A DNA stretch of 64,000 nt, from contig NC_067289.1 of NCBI RefSeq assembly GCF_020740795.1, forward strand, positions 22,680,608 to 22,744,607. The letters are read 5' to 3'. Numbering within the stretch: the first letter of the stretch is position 1; every line of letters starts with the position of its first letter. The translations under genes were made by a program, and so were the position numbers. Below, one piece after another: positions 13,810-28,500 of this stretch. This DNA is from Apus apus. Its lineage: Eukaryota > Chordata > Aves > Apodiformes > Apodidae. The notes beneath the pieces are model-generated. The model made no database searches. It worked only from the letters and a program-made list of their open reading frames with translations, and was not told the origin of the DNA.

Positions 13810-13919
13810 AGTGCAAACAACCAGGCTCAGTGTCATGTTGGACCCATCCAGGGCAGCACTTATAGACAGTCTGACGCTCCAGTCTGTATGCCTGCTTGTA
13901 AACTGTGTAGTACCCAGAC
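13810..13919 (-). CDS. EGFEM1: EGFEM1 exon 3: C-terminal half of EMI domain
   Basis: This 110-base minus-strand exon follows a CTCTCCAAAG acceptor and ends CACT|GTAAGT, a consensus donor. It encodes about residues 78-113: SGYYTVYKQAYRLERQ, then the EMI end signature YKCCPGW and a final cysteine in PGCLH. Together with exon 2 the domain has seven cysteines (about residues 36, 50, 65, 71, 98, 99 and 111), the expected number for EMI. The first base (G) completes an AGG arginine codon begun by exon 2. The last base (T) is completed by TG from exon 4. No key residue is missing, so this copy looks functional. The longer open frame through this region (13730-13945) is simply the exon plus flanking intron. 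Confidence 0.9.
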
Positions 13920-14544
13920 CTTTGGAGAGAGAAATTTGAGAACAATCACAACTTCTACTCCACTCATTCACATCTCATCAGTAACAAACTACTCACACAT
14001 CATACCTATCTACATTTTTTTCAGGCGCTATCGGTAGCTCTTGGTAAAAATTAAGCATATACAACAAAATGCATCCTGATGAACATCCAATAGCTCTAAT
14101 ACACTATGTGCACCTATTTTCTGATTAATTTGTATTCAGGCTAGTCCAAAGGTGAGAAATTCTAGCTCGCAATCAATTTTGGGTTTAGCTGTTGGGGAGT
14201 CACATCTGCCATCGGTTCTAAGCACATGATAGAAATAGAAAGAAGTTTGGTTTTTCAAAGTACAGCTGGACTGCACCTGAAACAGGATGAGACAGGAACA
14301 TATTGTGATAAAATTGTAAGCTAACAGCAGTCATGAAGTTCATGATACACCCAAAACACAGAAAAAAGTTCAATTTTCCCCTCAGTAATAACAGACTTAG
14401 CCTCAGCAGAACAAGATATATCCACAACCAAGTCATACGTATTTCAGATTAAATAGTTTACAACTTCTCTCCCCAAAACAAAATTAAATAATTTGCACTA
14501 CATTCAGTAACAGAGTTCACTTATAACAACAGAGAATCTATTAC
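13920..14544 (-). other. EGFEM1: EGFEM1 intron 2
   Basis: This 625-base GT-AG intron splits the EMI domain in phase 2. Nothing else is recognised in it. Confidence 0.8.
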
Positions 14545-14679
14545 CTTCTCTCATAACCCACACACCACCTCCTCCCTGTGCAGCCTTGTTTCCACATCTT
14601 CACCATACGACTGAAGGCTTGAACACATGGCTGCTGGTGTCCAACCAGTGCCAGCTCAAACACTGGGCAGACATTTGGC
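14545..14679 (-). CDS. EGFEM1: EGFEM1 exon 2: N-terminal half of EMI domain
   Basis: This 135-base minus-strand exon encodes about residues 33-76. It starts after a pyrimidine-rich acceptor (TTTCCCTCAAG) and ends AGAAG|GTAATA. The translation begins PNVCPVFELALVGHQQPCVQ and continues with two more cysteines in GCTGRRWCVGYER. Cysteines at about residues 36, 50, 65 and 71 and the WCxGYERR signature are typical of the first half of an EMI domain. That cysteine-rich module is found near the N-terminus of EMILINs, multimerins, MEGF6/10/11 and EGFEM1. The pattern is closest to the MEGF6/EGFEM1 type, where an EMI domain is followed by EGF repeats. The exon starts with one base and ends with two, matching exons 1 and 3 exactly. 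EGFEM1 is preferred over MEGF6 because the divergent neighbour is GOLIM4. Confidence 0.9.
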
Positions 14680-15190
14680 CTTGAGGGAAAGAAAAAGGAT
14701 ATACTTTATTATTCCTAGCACAAAATTTACAAGTCCAGAAAGACATACTTAAAATTATACTAATAACTTCTATATATAACAGTTTGCAACAGATTTTGTA
14801 TTACTGTTTAAAAATACCGTAGTCCCATGACATTTTTCCCCTTGAACTGATCAAACAGCTCTCACAAAAATACAGTATCCATAAACACCTGACAAATCAT
14901 GATCTGATGAACTTGAAACGACAAATGGTGCAGAGATGTTAATGGAGCCAAGGTTTCCTTAAGTATTGGTTGCAGAAGTCATGAGCACAAACACACTCCT
15001 AATTTTTACATAAACATCCCAGCTAGCAAAACATGATTGTTCCCAGAAAACGAGAGCTCAGGTGCTGGAGCAGGATTTGACTGGCACCTTGGCAGACTCT
15101 GCTGTCTCTCTAACACCAGCCTACAGTAAAACCCTTCCCAATGAGGCCCTGTCTGACAGAGCATAGTGCCTCATAAGCTGAGGAGCAGAT

Positions 15191-15870
15191 CATAGAATCA
15201 CTAACCTTGGAAAATGCCTTTAATGTAATCAAATCCAACTTTCAACCCGACGCCAGCAGGTCCACTAAACCACATCCCAAAGTGCCGGGCCTACACATTC
15301 TTTAACGCCTCCAGGGATGACGACTCCACCACTTACTTCCCTGGGCAGCCTCCTCCATTGCTTGACCGCTCTTTCAATACAGAAATTCTTCCTAATATCC
15401 AATGTGAACGCTCCCTGCCACAAGCCCAGGCCATTTCCTCTGGCCCCGTCATCACTCGCTTGGGAGAAGAGGCCAACGCCACCTTCCTGCCGCCTCCTTT
15501 CATGTCGCTGTAGAGGGCAATGAGGTCTCCCCTCATCCTCTTCCTCTTTAAGCTAAACATCCACGGTTCCCTCAGCTGCTCCTCGTTTGACTTGTCCTCT
15601 ACACCCTTCCCCAGCTTGATGTCTCTCCTCTGGACACGCTCCAGCACCTCCACATCCTCCCTGCAGCGAGGGGCCCGGAGCTGCACCCAGCAGGCGCGGT
15701 GCAGCCTCACCAGTGCTGTGCTGAGAGCAGGGACACGGTCACTTCCCTCCTCCTGCTGTTCCTGACGCAGGCCAGGACGGTTTTGGCCATCTCGGCCACC
15801 TGGGCACACTGCTGGCTCGTGTTCAGCGGAGTGAGGGGAAGAAGCCAGAGAGGCTCTTCCACACCAAGCC
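15191..15870 (-). mobile_element. CR1 retrotransposon copy, 5'-truncated, minus strand
   Basis: The plus strand begins with CATAGAATCACTAACCTTGG, the reverse complement of a CR1 3' end, followed by the typical CR1 3' region. The minus-strand frame (15333-15893) includes the end of the reverse-transcriptase ORF, with segments such as VLERVQRRDIKLGKG and MRGDLIALYSDMKGG typical of the ORF2 C-terminus. A shift of frame follows these segments, so the copy is dead. The 5' limit is approximate. It lies inside EGFEM1 intron 1 in the same orientation as the gene. Confidence 0.85.
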
Positions 15871-16485
15871 AGCCCCTGCTGGGTCTTGTCCATGCAACAG
15901 GCCTGATTTCGGCAGGTGTCTGGGGGGGAATCAAAGACTCGCCAGCTCTAGGCACCGACCTGCACAGCTCCAAGACACCCAACAGCCAGCCTCTACACAT
16001 ACAGGATGAAAACACTGCCTTAGAAAACAGTACACAAACTGAACAAAATATACAACACAATTCAGGGTCCAGAAAAGTCACTGGAATCATTGATTCAAGG
16101 AGAGGTAGCATTTATCTAAACTACTGCTGTGGAAAATGTATATTCTGTAAGAGCCCCCCTTTGCTATCAGGCTCCTCAGGGAAGCACATGTAATTTCTAA
16201 GAGGAAGTATCCTTGTTCTCTGCTGATTATTCCTAAAATAACTAGACCAAAATAAAAGCGTTGCTTTGTGGGGTGATACACAATCTTCAACCTGCCACCT
16301 AGGCCTGGCTACAAAAATAGCAGCATTTCAGGACGTTTGGAGGCTCAAAAACAAGGTCACATGTTTATGGTTTGGCAGAAATTCTGCCAGCCTTACTCAG
16401 ATTTCACTGCTCTGGTGTAAGTTAGAAAAAGCTGCATGCCAAAAAATAGCTGCATAAAATCTGCAGGGTCCAACTAAAGACAGAA

Positions 16486-16516
16486 AATAGGGGGGAGGGA
16501 GGGGAAGGGAGGGGAG
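16486..16516 (+). repeat. G-rich run with quadruplex potential
   Basis: Five or more runs of three to six G are separated by one or two A (GGGGGGAGGGAGGGGAAGGG and onward), enough for an intramolecular G-quadruplex on the plus strand. It lies in EGFEM1 intron 1, on the non-template strand with respect to a plus-strand transcript. Confidence 0.6.
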
Positions 16517-19500
16517 TTGCTGTCTTTTAAGACAAGAGCCTACTTATCAGAAATGAAATTAAATCAGTGATTATTTTTACTAGTTTACAGATTGTTGACA
16601 TAATAATTCAAGCATCAGTTTCCCAAGCCAGCCTGCTTTAGCTGGCTTTAAGCCTCAATGATTAAAACACACGGGGGAAACAGGGTCCTTGCACACCCAC
16701 TCCTGGGAAGTGATAAATAGCATTCAGCAGTTGTGTTACACTGACTAGCAGACAAGTCCTTCCCCAAATTTCAGTTTGAGACCCCTCTTCAGGCTAGAGA
16801 GTAACAGAGGAAGACAGTCACACACTCAATTCCTCTGGCAAACAACTGAGGTAGGAACATAAGCCTGCTCTAGAAAGCAGAAGGGGGTTTTGCGTTAATA
16901 AGATAGATACCTGTTCTCACCCAACAGCTGCCTGGTAGTTAAAGTCATCATCAGTTACACTGGATATTGTTAATATCTCATCAAGATTTATAGCACTTTT
17001 ATCTCAGAGGCCCAAAATACTTTACAGCTCCCTGCTGTATCTGAAGACCACGCAAGGTAGCCTTTCTAATGAAAAAGTACATCCTTCATCTGCAGGTCTT
17101 CAGGTAGTTGACAAACATCATTCAATTAAGCTTGTGCACAACAGGAAAATACTGTGTGATCGTTTTTACCCTGCCTGCCTCGATCCACTCCACAATATTC
17201 CCAGTACTGTGCGGAAGGCCGAGTACTCCACAGGCCATGCAAAGCACACCCAGAATGGGAAATCCAGCCCAGTCTCCCAAAGGCACAGCAGATCCCCAGC
17301 TAAGGGGAATACTGGGGACATCCACCTCAGGCTAAAGAGGACCTCCACCCAACAAGGACACTCCAGTAGAAAAAGAGATCAACTTTTTAAACAAACCAAC
17401 CACCCTTCCAAGAATTCCACGTAGGCTACATAAAGGAAGTTATGAAAAGAAAGTCCACAACTGTAGGCTCTGGTCGTCTTTCCTCACTGTGGAAAGAGTA
17501 AAGACTACATCAAGAAAACCTTACCTTGACAGAAATTAGTTTTCTGAACTAGAATGTCTATTTCTCCCCATCTTTGGAGGAACTGCTCATCTCCATCATC
17601 CTAAACCACTATTTCAGTGGACATCCCGTCCATATTGCTCCATGTTCTTCTTCCTCCACTGCAGAGTCAACTTTCTATATTGCTCCCTGTTTCTCATTCC
17701 TTGAGTTTGCCTCAGCTGCAGCTGCCAATACCAGGAAGCAACACAGAAGACAGCAGCAGCATAGCTTCCAATTGCCTTGAACTGCCCCAGAAACCACCCT
17801 CCCTCCACATTCCCATGTCATCTCCATTACTTAGCAATCCTTCCCACATGTGTCACCTACCCCGTCCTCTCAAATTACCTTCCCATTTAACATACTTAGC
17901 TGAAGTTCAGAGCAATTGTTCCCAAGCCATTCTTAGTGCAAAGTCTGCTGCCTGTTTCACATCCAAAGGAGGTCTGTGTATACCCAAAATCTTGCCTGTT
18001 TTTTTTTCCATTACGTCAGTTGGTCTAATAAAATCCTCGCCTTACTTAGCAACCATGCCTCACTTAGCAGGCTTTTTAAAATTACTCTCCCTCCAGTGAA
18101 TAGAACATCATGTACTGATAATTCATGCATATCTCCTTTTATTAGAATTGCCTAAAACTTTCCAGATAAAGGTACATTCACATGCATTGCTCTTCCACAA
18201 ATAAAAGAGAGGAGCTGACAATTGTTGTAATGACACACCAAGCCCATCCTATAAATTCTTACTCATGTGATATTTCCATGTTTCCAGGAATAGCTGTATT
18301 TACTTCTATGATATGGTTAACAGGAATAAACAGCGCTCACAGAACAAAACAAGCCAGCAGCATAAAGTCAGATGTTTATTAAGATTTATTCAAAGTAAGC
18401 CATTCTTCCTAGATGCCCTTGGGATAATGTAAAGGCAGGTATCAAAACCTCTGCTGCACTGTCATTAAATCGCAGCAATTGCATAACATGTAATCCTCTG
18501 CTGGCAAAGATGGGAAACCAAACATGCCCTCTCCACCAACTAGCCATCTTCACACCTCCCCATACATGCAGCCAACACACCAGTTTTTAAGCTATCTGAC
18601 TCACTGCTCCTTGATATGTTACCTATAAACTCCAGAACAGTTCCTTGAACAAGACTACAGACATCAAAAGCAGTTTTGTATCCTGGCATTCTATTAACTA
18701 GAGGCCATCTCAAACTAACCCGAAACCTCAAGTGTTTTAATGGTATATTTAGAAGAGGAGAGCTGCATTTTTACTCCCATACCCTATGCATTGAGAAAAT
18801 ATTTCTTAATGGGATTTTAAGTGTTACAACAAGCAAAACACACAAATGCATATTATGTTCTATGATTTGACTGACCTATCAGTCCCTTAAAATCTTTTTA
18901 TACTGATGCTCTCTGTCAGCCAAGACTAACACGAAGGCTATTATTAGCTTGTCAGCCTGACTGGGGCAAGCCAGAAAGCTCTCTTTCAGTATTTGCATTA
19001 AGAGACTGCCCCTTAAACAAAGACACCCTACGTGCTTCCAGCTCAAGACTTAAGATTCTAATGAAGAGATAATTAGATGAACATGAAGGGAGAGCAGCCT
19101 TGACTAATCATATAGCTGTGATGCCTGTGAACCACTGCACCACAGGAAAAGTTCAGAGAAAATTAAAAGCATCACCAGGTGGGATCTAATTCATTCCTGT
19201 GAGTAGAATTTAAAAAGAAGTCTGTATCTTCATACAAAAATAGTCAAAAAAGCACCCATGGAAGTGTATTAAATACAAAAATGGAGAACGTGGCTCAGGA
19301 TGTCCTGAGCCTCAAGTTCAAGCAAAGCCTCACTGAATGCTCACCCCTTTTCTTATTCTCCTCCATAGCCATTTGGTGTCCACTCCTGGAAGCAGCCCAC
19401 AAGCTCAATGTACTCTGGTGTCCCCCACTCACCATCTCACAGCATTTGCACCTACAGACAGCATCCTTGAAGTCCTCAGTGGCAATTGTGGTCATTCGTC

Positions 19501-22500
19501 CTGAGCTGCTATTCTAAGTCTTCCACCTCAAGCTGTCATCACCACTAGCATCACCTCAATCGACATCCCCTGAGGAGTGACTGCAGCCTTCCCACAACTC
19601 ATGGCAGAAACAGCATCTCTGCAATCTCGTGAGTGAGGTTCTCTGCAGTTTCATCCTTGCTCACAACTGCAAGTGTGAGAAGCCTACCAGTGCATCTACC
19701 TCCTTTACACAAACACTTCCAAGCACAAATAATTTCACGCAGCAGCAGATGAAGTACACACACTTTTCACGTAACAAAGACAGGTTACAGGTTACAGGTG
19801 CAGGGATCTGCTCATGGGAGCTGAGAGGCAGCTTTCTGCACACAATCCTGGCATGTGTGGAAGGAACAGCTCCACCATTTCAAAAGGTGCATCACGTCTC
19901 TGTGACAGGGATATTTTCTTATTCTGTCTGGCATGATCCTAACACCTGGCTCTTTGAATGACAATTAAAATAAGTCTTATTGAATCAATCCACTTTTTTG
20001 CAGCTCAAATCAAGAAGCTAAAGGTAGTCAGATTTAATGGCAGTGAGAGAGCAAACACATCAAGATATCCCCAAAGGTTTCTTTCAATAGTGCAAGCTTT
20101 AAATCAAAATATTAATGAATACAAAGCAAAGAATGATTTGGCTGTCTGATTTTAGGTCTTTCCACAGAGACTAAGTGAATGACACCACCTTCCACACTAA
20201 GCCTGTTAATATCTTCCTAAAAATGAGATGTTGTAGCCTGCATTGCCTCAGCTGAACAATTTGCAGCCTGAACATTATTGATCTTCCCATGAAAGAGTCA
20301 ACAGTGGCAACCTGTCATGAGAACCGACTTGCTAGGATTCTGTATTTTCAAACCACTAATTGGTCACTGCTCCTTCCCTTTATGATGTTATTAAAACTTT
20401 AGAAAAAGCATAGACTAAATATATGCTTTTCCACATTCAGTTTGAGAAGATCAAATGAGAATTTTCCTTAAGGAAACCAAGATTACAGTTAGGGCTAAAT
20501 TCTCCGCTGCTTTGATGACAACTGCTGGTTTTGCTCTAGAGACAGACTGATGTGGACCGGAAAATAGTTGTTGATGACTACAGTGGCTTTGTCTAGAAGC
20601 TACTTAGGCCAAAAAAATTGTCTGAATCTCTTCACACCTCCAACCATCCAAGTAAAACATCCCCAGCTTTTTAGAAGAGACATTTAGACAAGCATATTGA
20701 CCCCATGCAGAAATATGCAGCATTCTAGAGGAGAAAAGATCAGCAACATGATGTTGTATGTAAACAGGATTTTGATTAAAAGTTTGCCATAAATACCATC
20801 TTAACTGGAAAGGTGAGAAAAGAAAATTCTTCTGAACGTAAGAAAAACAAAGTCAAAGTAGGAAAAAGGCTACAGAAACAAAAGGTCCAAAGATGTAGTT
20901 ATATTTATTTATACAGAAATAAAGATATAGATAAATTTTGTGTTTCTCTATATACGGCTTAAAAGCAACAAAAATTCACAAAGGCTGGAATGACAGAAAA
21001 GGCTTTTCTTCCTTTTTAAACTATCAAGCTCCCTTCTACTCTTAATCTATTTTAAGGCTCTATTCCCCACATTTCCCAGATAAAATTAATCAGCACTACC
21101 AGAGACAATTAGGACATCCTGCTCCCTTGACCACTAATCAATCCCTGCTCTCTACTGATTCTGTATCAATATTTGTGATGTTTAAAAGCCCTCTGGGATA
21201 TAGATTGTAAGCATCAAGCTCATTTAGATTAGGTCTCATTATCACTACTGTTCTCTGGATCTGTGGATGAAGGTTCAGTACAGAAGACTCTCCTAACCCC
21301 ACAGGTTACTAATGCACTGCTGTCTTATTCACATCCTCTCCCTGATTAGATGGAGCAGCTAAATAACATGAGAGTTCTCTCAGTCTTTGTGCACTGCATC
21401 TAGATTAAAAGCAAATCAATATGAGATGATTAATTACACACTCAGCTATTATAACAACAATAAGATTTTTAGTTCCTACTGCTATCAAAGTGCAGCATCT
21501 GTCATTTAGCTTCTATTTAAATAACCTCCTCTCTCCCCCAAGACAGAATAGTCTATTTTGGTTAGCAAGAAAAGCAGAAAAACATGCACATCCAAATCAT
21601 TTAACTATGATTTGTCAAGTCACCTTTCTAGCATCTTAAATCAAGGAGCAATTTGTTGTTGTTTCAAGCAGTATCACAAAAACCCTACTCCCTAGCAACA
21701 CTCAGTTTCGAAGTTTCTTCTACTGGCTGATGTCTGCAGGACCAGGTAAGGCATGAAGTACAGACCCATAGGATGGTAAATAAGAGTATCACCACATCAG
21801 CATGCAATTCTGAGAGCCCCCACATACTCAACTGCATTCATGTCCAGGGAAACATGCACATGACTTGTATCTACTGTATCCAAACCAGTTTATTATCCCA
21901 GCATATGGCTACTTTGGAATGACTCTTATTGTAAACTAAAAAATAAATAAATTACCAACTAAGTAATAGTACAATAATTGCAAAAGATACCTGATATTAG
22001 CATCTTCTTAAATCCTTTATAATCTTGTTAGATGTCTTCTGCTCAACTCCACAGATGTCTACACTGAGGTTATTTTTAAACAAGTGACTTAAAGAGCAGC
22101 ATCCAGGGGAGTGTCAGCATCACTGCCAGTGACCAGGCCTGCCAGTCCTCACACAACACCAAGCCCTTCTAGCAGGCAGATTGCTTTACAATGTATGCAC
22201 CTTTGTCCCAAGGATCCAACTCTAATGTAATCAGAAAAACTTGGAAGGAGGCTAAGAAATAGTTTGCATGTACTCATTAAGACAAAGCAAATAGTTGTCA
22301 AGAATTCAGACAAAACCAAATGGTAAAAAAAAAAGTTAATTATAAAAGGAAAGCAGCAGTCATCTCTAGATGAAATTTCATATTGACTACAGCCATCTCA
22401 ATTACCATTCCACTGCAGAAGAGTGAATTATCAAAGTCACCCCACTGAATCTGCCAGGTACACACATCTGAGCTTCTTTTGGCAAGGAGGCACAGGAAGG

Positions 22501-25500
22501 CATGTTGCTGGAATACCAAAATCACTGAAAAATGTCATACCACTTGTGTCATAAGGAGAAAAAGCTCATTCTTGTTTGCATCAAGTGCCACATTGCTTGA
22601 CAGTGAGACTAGTTCAAAGGTACTGAAATCCTCAGTTTTGGTTTGGCAACCAGTATTTAGGAATTGTTCCCTGCTTTTCGGATGGATGTCAGACTGTAAC
22701 AGTTTGGAGCCAACCCCCCTTTTTTTTGAAAGCTTATTCTGAAGTAACACGTAATATATGCAAGAAAACTTAAGTTCTTACATGCTAATTTTTGAAGTGT
22801 TAAAATATTCCAAGTAATTTATTCCCCTATAAATCCTCACCTAAATATTTTATGAATTCTAGCCACAAAAACCCACAAACAAACACTGCAACAAACAAGC
22901 GTGCATTAGTGGATTAGTGTTCTCCAGCAGTAAACTGGAAAAAAATAAACAAGCATTTGTATCTTTCAGAATAGAAACTAATATTGAAGTTTTAAATAAC
23001 CCAAAGGCTCTAAAAAAAAAATAAATTAAAAAAATGGATGGAAGTTGTCTCATGAAGAACACAATTAAAAATAGTTGCATGAACACCCCTTTTCACACCT
23101 GATGATGTGTCTGTCAGGCAGGGGCAGTGCTACTAATCCCAAATAGAAGGATGGGACCTGCAGAGTACTGTGAGGGTTGAGGAATACAGGAATATTTTCA
23201 CCTGAAAACATTAGGCCCAAATTGATACTTTTTTGTTAGTAAATGATACAAAGTAACTTTAAAAGCTTTCTCAAGCAAAGCCTCAGATATTATGATATAC
23301 TTTCAAAACTGAGTTAATCTGTATACATAAAAACAGTCTGGGCATCGTGTTGTCTACTAAGCAAAGATGTGCACCAAGTTGTGCCCTAACTTACAAAGGG
23401 AAGGAGGTGCACTGTTTCTGCTAAAAAATATAAAATGTCAGCACTCCAACTTCAGGAACATTCCTCTATTCACACACACACGAGATCAAATTTCCATCCA
23501 TAGGTCAAAGACACAGAAATACAACTCAGCTTGTGTATGCATTATATCTGGGAGCACACATCTTCTTATGCAAAAGGCAAAAAAAAAAATAATCTCAAGT
23601 TTATCCCCAGAACAATTAATTACTAGTTTGAAACCAAGACCAGCATGGAATCCAAAGCATAAAACCAAGACTACACATGTTCAGTCCACAATTTTAAAAT
23701 GCTTTGATTTTGCAGTAATGAAAGGAAATGTCTTTCTCCTCAGAAGTAAATGAAAAGCAATAGATATTAGAGAAAATGTAAGCAATAACAGGCTTGAATT
23801 TCAGAAGGAGGAAATCTATTAACTGTGTTCAAAGAGAGAAGGTATTTAATTGGTGAATAACACGGGTCTGCAAGATGGTCTGTTAACTCTCTGAGAGCCA
23901 AAGGATCGCTTCCATCCAAGGAGGTTCTGCTGGGGAGTCAGCCAAAGAGCAAATTTTGCATTACCAGGTAATCTTACCCCTCCTCACCAGGAGGATTCTT
24001 CAAATTTATTAAAAATGCTCCATGTTCTATGCCACGTCTAGCTCATGGCATGCTTAGAAATATGATAAATAAGCAGCAATAGATACAAACAATGCAGAGG
24101 AAGGGAGAAGTGAAAATCAGGCAGTTTTCCTAGAATTCAGCAACACTGCAAACAGACAGCACGTGCACACAATAAATGCAGAAATAGCTAAACTATATCA
24201 ACATTTCATAATGCAGCACAATTAAACCTAATGAAATGCTGATAAGCTCTCCCCTCTTAGGGTCCATTTTGAAGAGCAATGCAAGAAGAGTAACTTGCAA
24301 ACCCAAATCCCATTACAAGTGAATGGGAGCAGGGACTTACCTACCTTCAACTTGCAGACTGAAGACTCCCACAGTGTATGTAAGCTATTGCAGTTATGGC
24401 TGGCAATTTTCTAAACCTCATGTATGCACATTGTTTGATATCTCTGACAGAAAACCAGATTTATAACACTGGAAAATATTTTAGTCAATCATGAGATCAA
24501 ATTCATCTTGGGCAAAAACAGAACCTTCAGGCTATCACATTTTATGACCATGTATTTTCACAGTCTTATGGCTACTTCAGCCTTGATCTCATTTTTTTCT
24601 TAAAAACAGGAAAGCATACCAGAAATTAGGGAAAGAACTAGCATGATGACATTCATTAAGTCCCCTGCCAATGAATATACTGGGAGAGAACAAAAGAGCT
24701 CTTTACCATCTGTTAAAAGGCCATATTCAAAAATAATTTTCCTCTAGAAACTCCAAAACAGAAGCTTTGAGTGCAAACTCTTGAAAAATTGGATTCTGTG
24801 TTCTAATGCTGACCAGCATGAGCTCTATCTGGTGGCAAGATCCTGTAGTGCACAGGGATGTTTGTTCAGCATGATGTTCACATTCATAAATGTAAGAAAC
24901 ATCTCAGTCTTCACCTTTTTTTCCTTTCCTAGCAAGAACTACTGATTATGAAAGGAAAGGGAAGGATGATGGGACAACAGGACAGGATTACCATCATTTT
25001 TATGCCAAAGCATTTAAACTATGCTTAGTAAAATCACAGGATCCAAATGTCAAAGGCTGGAGGTAGCTACTACTCAATAATACTAAGGGTTTACTGCAAC
25101 TTTGTGGATTCTAGGCAGACAGGACTGGGAAGAAGTACTTGAGGTTTCAGCTGAAAAAACAAATTTTGGTAAAATTCAGTAGTCTAAATTGGAATTTGGC
25201 AGTGACTTCAGGTCGCCAGCACCACTTTAGCCAAGGTTTAAAAGGAGTTGAAAAGAAAGATGTAACTTAATCTTACTTAGTGCAAGATACAAATTTAAGG
25301 ACACCGCAGTGGCAAAACAGGTCCTGATTTTCACTAGAAAGCCTGCAGAGTTTTTTAGCCATTAAATCTGTGAACATATAACACACTTGAACAAATGGGA
25401 GATTCTACTACATCATTTTAGCTTGATAAACTAAACTAATTTTGAGCCCTCACTTAACATGAGGAATACAAATTTTCCTCACACCTGAAAATCGGCATCA

Positions 25501-28500
25501 CTGGAGGTGAAAATACAGTGTATTGCCTAAAAATATACAAACGTTTCACCAAGAAAGGATGATACAACCTACTTTTCACATTATTTGGACAGTATTATCA
25601 CAAAACTCCAGCCTTCAAGTTTAAGTTGTATCACCATATATTTTATAGAAGCATTTTTTGGCATTACTTTGTTTCCTGCACTGCATTCCAACAGATTCCA
25701 AATGACATGCAATTTGTTCCACTGCAGCAATCAAAATTCAGAAGAGTCTCCGTCTACAGACATGTTTTGTACACCAGTAGTTTATTTTTAAATGTATTCC
25801 AGTTCTCAAAAAAGTAGGCTTCACCTTTTTAGTTACGCCTACTTGCCTAAAAAGTTATCTATATTACTTTGAAATAGTGCCCACCTGCTTGCAGCAAGAC
25901 ATGGCACAGCTATAGTCCCGTGTCTCTGTAACCCAGTCACTGGTGGATTTAAAGAACCAGGTCTGCTCAAGTCTTGGAAACATAGACACCATCTGATTGA
26001 TAGATTTTGCCTTTGGGAACAGGATTTATCTGGAGGAGCACAAGTAAACCTACAGTGCCCTACAGAATTGAAGAAGCTGGAAAACAGCCACTCAGCTGGG
26101 AATCCAGCTCTAAATCCAGGTGTTCTTGGAAAGTGATCAACTTAGCTTATGGAGAGAGTAAATAAACAGCTGCAACATCTGAGCAGTCAACAAATCTGAA
26201 CAAAAGACTTTTGAAGCAAGACTGTGACTGGATCCTCTAAAGCCAAGTCAGACCCTTTAGACATCATCCTGGATGTGGAAAACCACAGAGCAAGACAGTG
26301 GACTTAATGCTGACAGGGACAAAGTTTATCTCATTACTTTTCCAAAAGAAGTCCTCACTCACATCACTTGGGAAGAGAAGAATCCCTTCTTGAGCCATGT
26401 CTCAGTTTTAACTAGGAAAGGTAATAATTATTTCACAAGTGGTGCTCCTAGCACACACCTCAGAACCACTCCTGCCTTTTCCTATATAGATAACTATTAG
26501 CAAATGTCTGTACTTATAAAACTTGTGGTGGGATCTTTATCTAGGAAAGGCTTTACCACTTCCAACAGCAACTCAAGCCCTGTACTCTGAGCTCCTGTTA
26601 CTGCACTGCCCCACAACTACCCTCAGTCTTCTGGGAAGCACGATCCTGAAAGTAAACTCAACGCTAGACAAACACTATTACAATGTCGTTATACACCCCA
26701 CTTTTGAACTATAGAGCTCACTGCAAAATGAGCTGCTAAAAGTGTGCTTTTAATGCCTAGAGAACATTAATTCCTCATTTCAAGGCCTAAATAGCATGCC
26801 TTTTTCATGAAAGCTGAATATCTGCTCTCTGGTTATTTCAGTGTTCACTAAAGTTCTAATACAAGATAATCAAAGGGCTAATTGTCTGGAAACGTAGTTG
26901 ATGGAAATAGCTAGTCATCTTATAATCTGCTCTACATTAAATCTCCTCAGGGGGCTTGGAAGTGGAATACCAACATCCACACAGATCCTATGCATTTTTA
27001 CCTAGCAGCAAATACTCAAGTTAGCAGCAGAACAAAAAAAAATAACAAAGAATATCCTGTATATCCCCAGCCACTTGAGATCTCAATCAAACCAGCAACA
27101 AATGCTAAAGGAAACACCAGACATGGTACATTCCAAATGCTACATCTGTTGTTCTTATCCCATTGACTGCAGATGACCAACTTCAAAAGCAGAAAGCAGA
27201 ATCACTAAATAAAAGCAATTTATGACAAGTGTCCTTTTGGATAAACATTTGACTGTTTCTTGATGAAAGCTGGCAGGCTTACTCTTAAGGACTCATGACT
27301 TCTTGTGTTTCCGTTTACATCAAAAGTAAAGTCTCTAAATAGTGTAAAGGAAATTTGAAGTAATACTTACACTTACCCTCACTCAACAAAAGCAATAATT
27401 ACAGTAATTGCAGGAATATGCCTTTCAGAAAAGCACCCAAGGCTCTGCCACAGGTAGGGGGATCTGGGTGGGTTGCTTTGATTGCTGCTGGCTAGCAGCA
27501 CACTTCTGCTCCCAATGACCCAAGTCCAACACTAGTATCCTCATATATAGTTGTAATTCCAGAAGGGAATGTTTCCTGTACTCTTTTAGTGACACTACCT
27601 TTAGAAAGGTGTGAGCAAACAAAAGCTGTAGGGAGGTAAAGTCACAATTAACACCACCTCCAGCTTCAAAAGGGCAGAATCAGTTAAAACCAATATGTCA
27701 AATGCAAACAGATCAATGTAGGCCAGCCACCTCAGAGCAGAATAATTGCTTATAAAGAGAGCAAGAAGTATGCCTGAAAAAAAACAGAGCACTTTTTTAA
27801 AAGAAAAAGCTTTACCAGAAAATGAAATTGACTTCTCTAAACATTGTGATAGATACTTATGACTCTAGCAAAACGCAGTCACATTAAGTGCCTTAAAAGC
27901 ACTTCTAGTAAATACATATTTACATTGTATTGCACAGAAAACCAATAAGCAATTGGCTGAGAAGTTTTATGAGAAACTAATTATAAAAGGGTGGGACGCA
28001 GTGGAAGCATGAAGTAAAAAAAAAATAAAAAAATAAAAAAAATAGAAAGAGCAAAGTAGTTCAAAATTTAAGCATACACAGACACCCAAAAAGGTTGTTG
28101 TCAGACTGCTTGGGGAGGGGGAAAGTGAGTGGGTGTATTTCTTAAAAATACAGAAAAAGCTTTGCAGAGGAAAGGATGTCCAACACAAAGCAGGGAACAG
28201 TTACCAGAAATGTTCTTTTCCACTTCAATGAGCAAAAACTTTGACCGTAAGATCCTGTACATACTGTCAGCTGTTCTCCTGTACAACTTGACCAGAAAGC
28301 TACCTCTTGACAAAAATATTACACTACATTTGCAACAAAGATCCTTTATTTCCCAAGCCACGGAAAACACCTCATAGAAAATTCCTTCTGCATGAGCCCG
28401 AGCAGGGCTCCATGCGGACCTGCCTCCTTTGTGTCTGCAAGCGAGCGCTGCTCCCAGCGGCGGGGGATCATCCCACCGCTCTCACCTGTGCCTGCCGGCT

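Noticed and set aside
15333..15893. 186-codon minus-strand frame
   Set aside because: It is a decayed CR1 ORF2 C-terminus, not a host gene.
16288..16305. Partial CTCF-like core on the minus strand (CTAGGTGGCAG)
   Set aside because: The left CCA part of the motif is missing, so the score would be well below the two reported sites.
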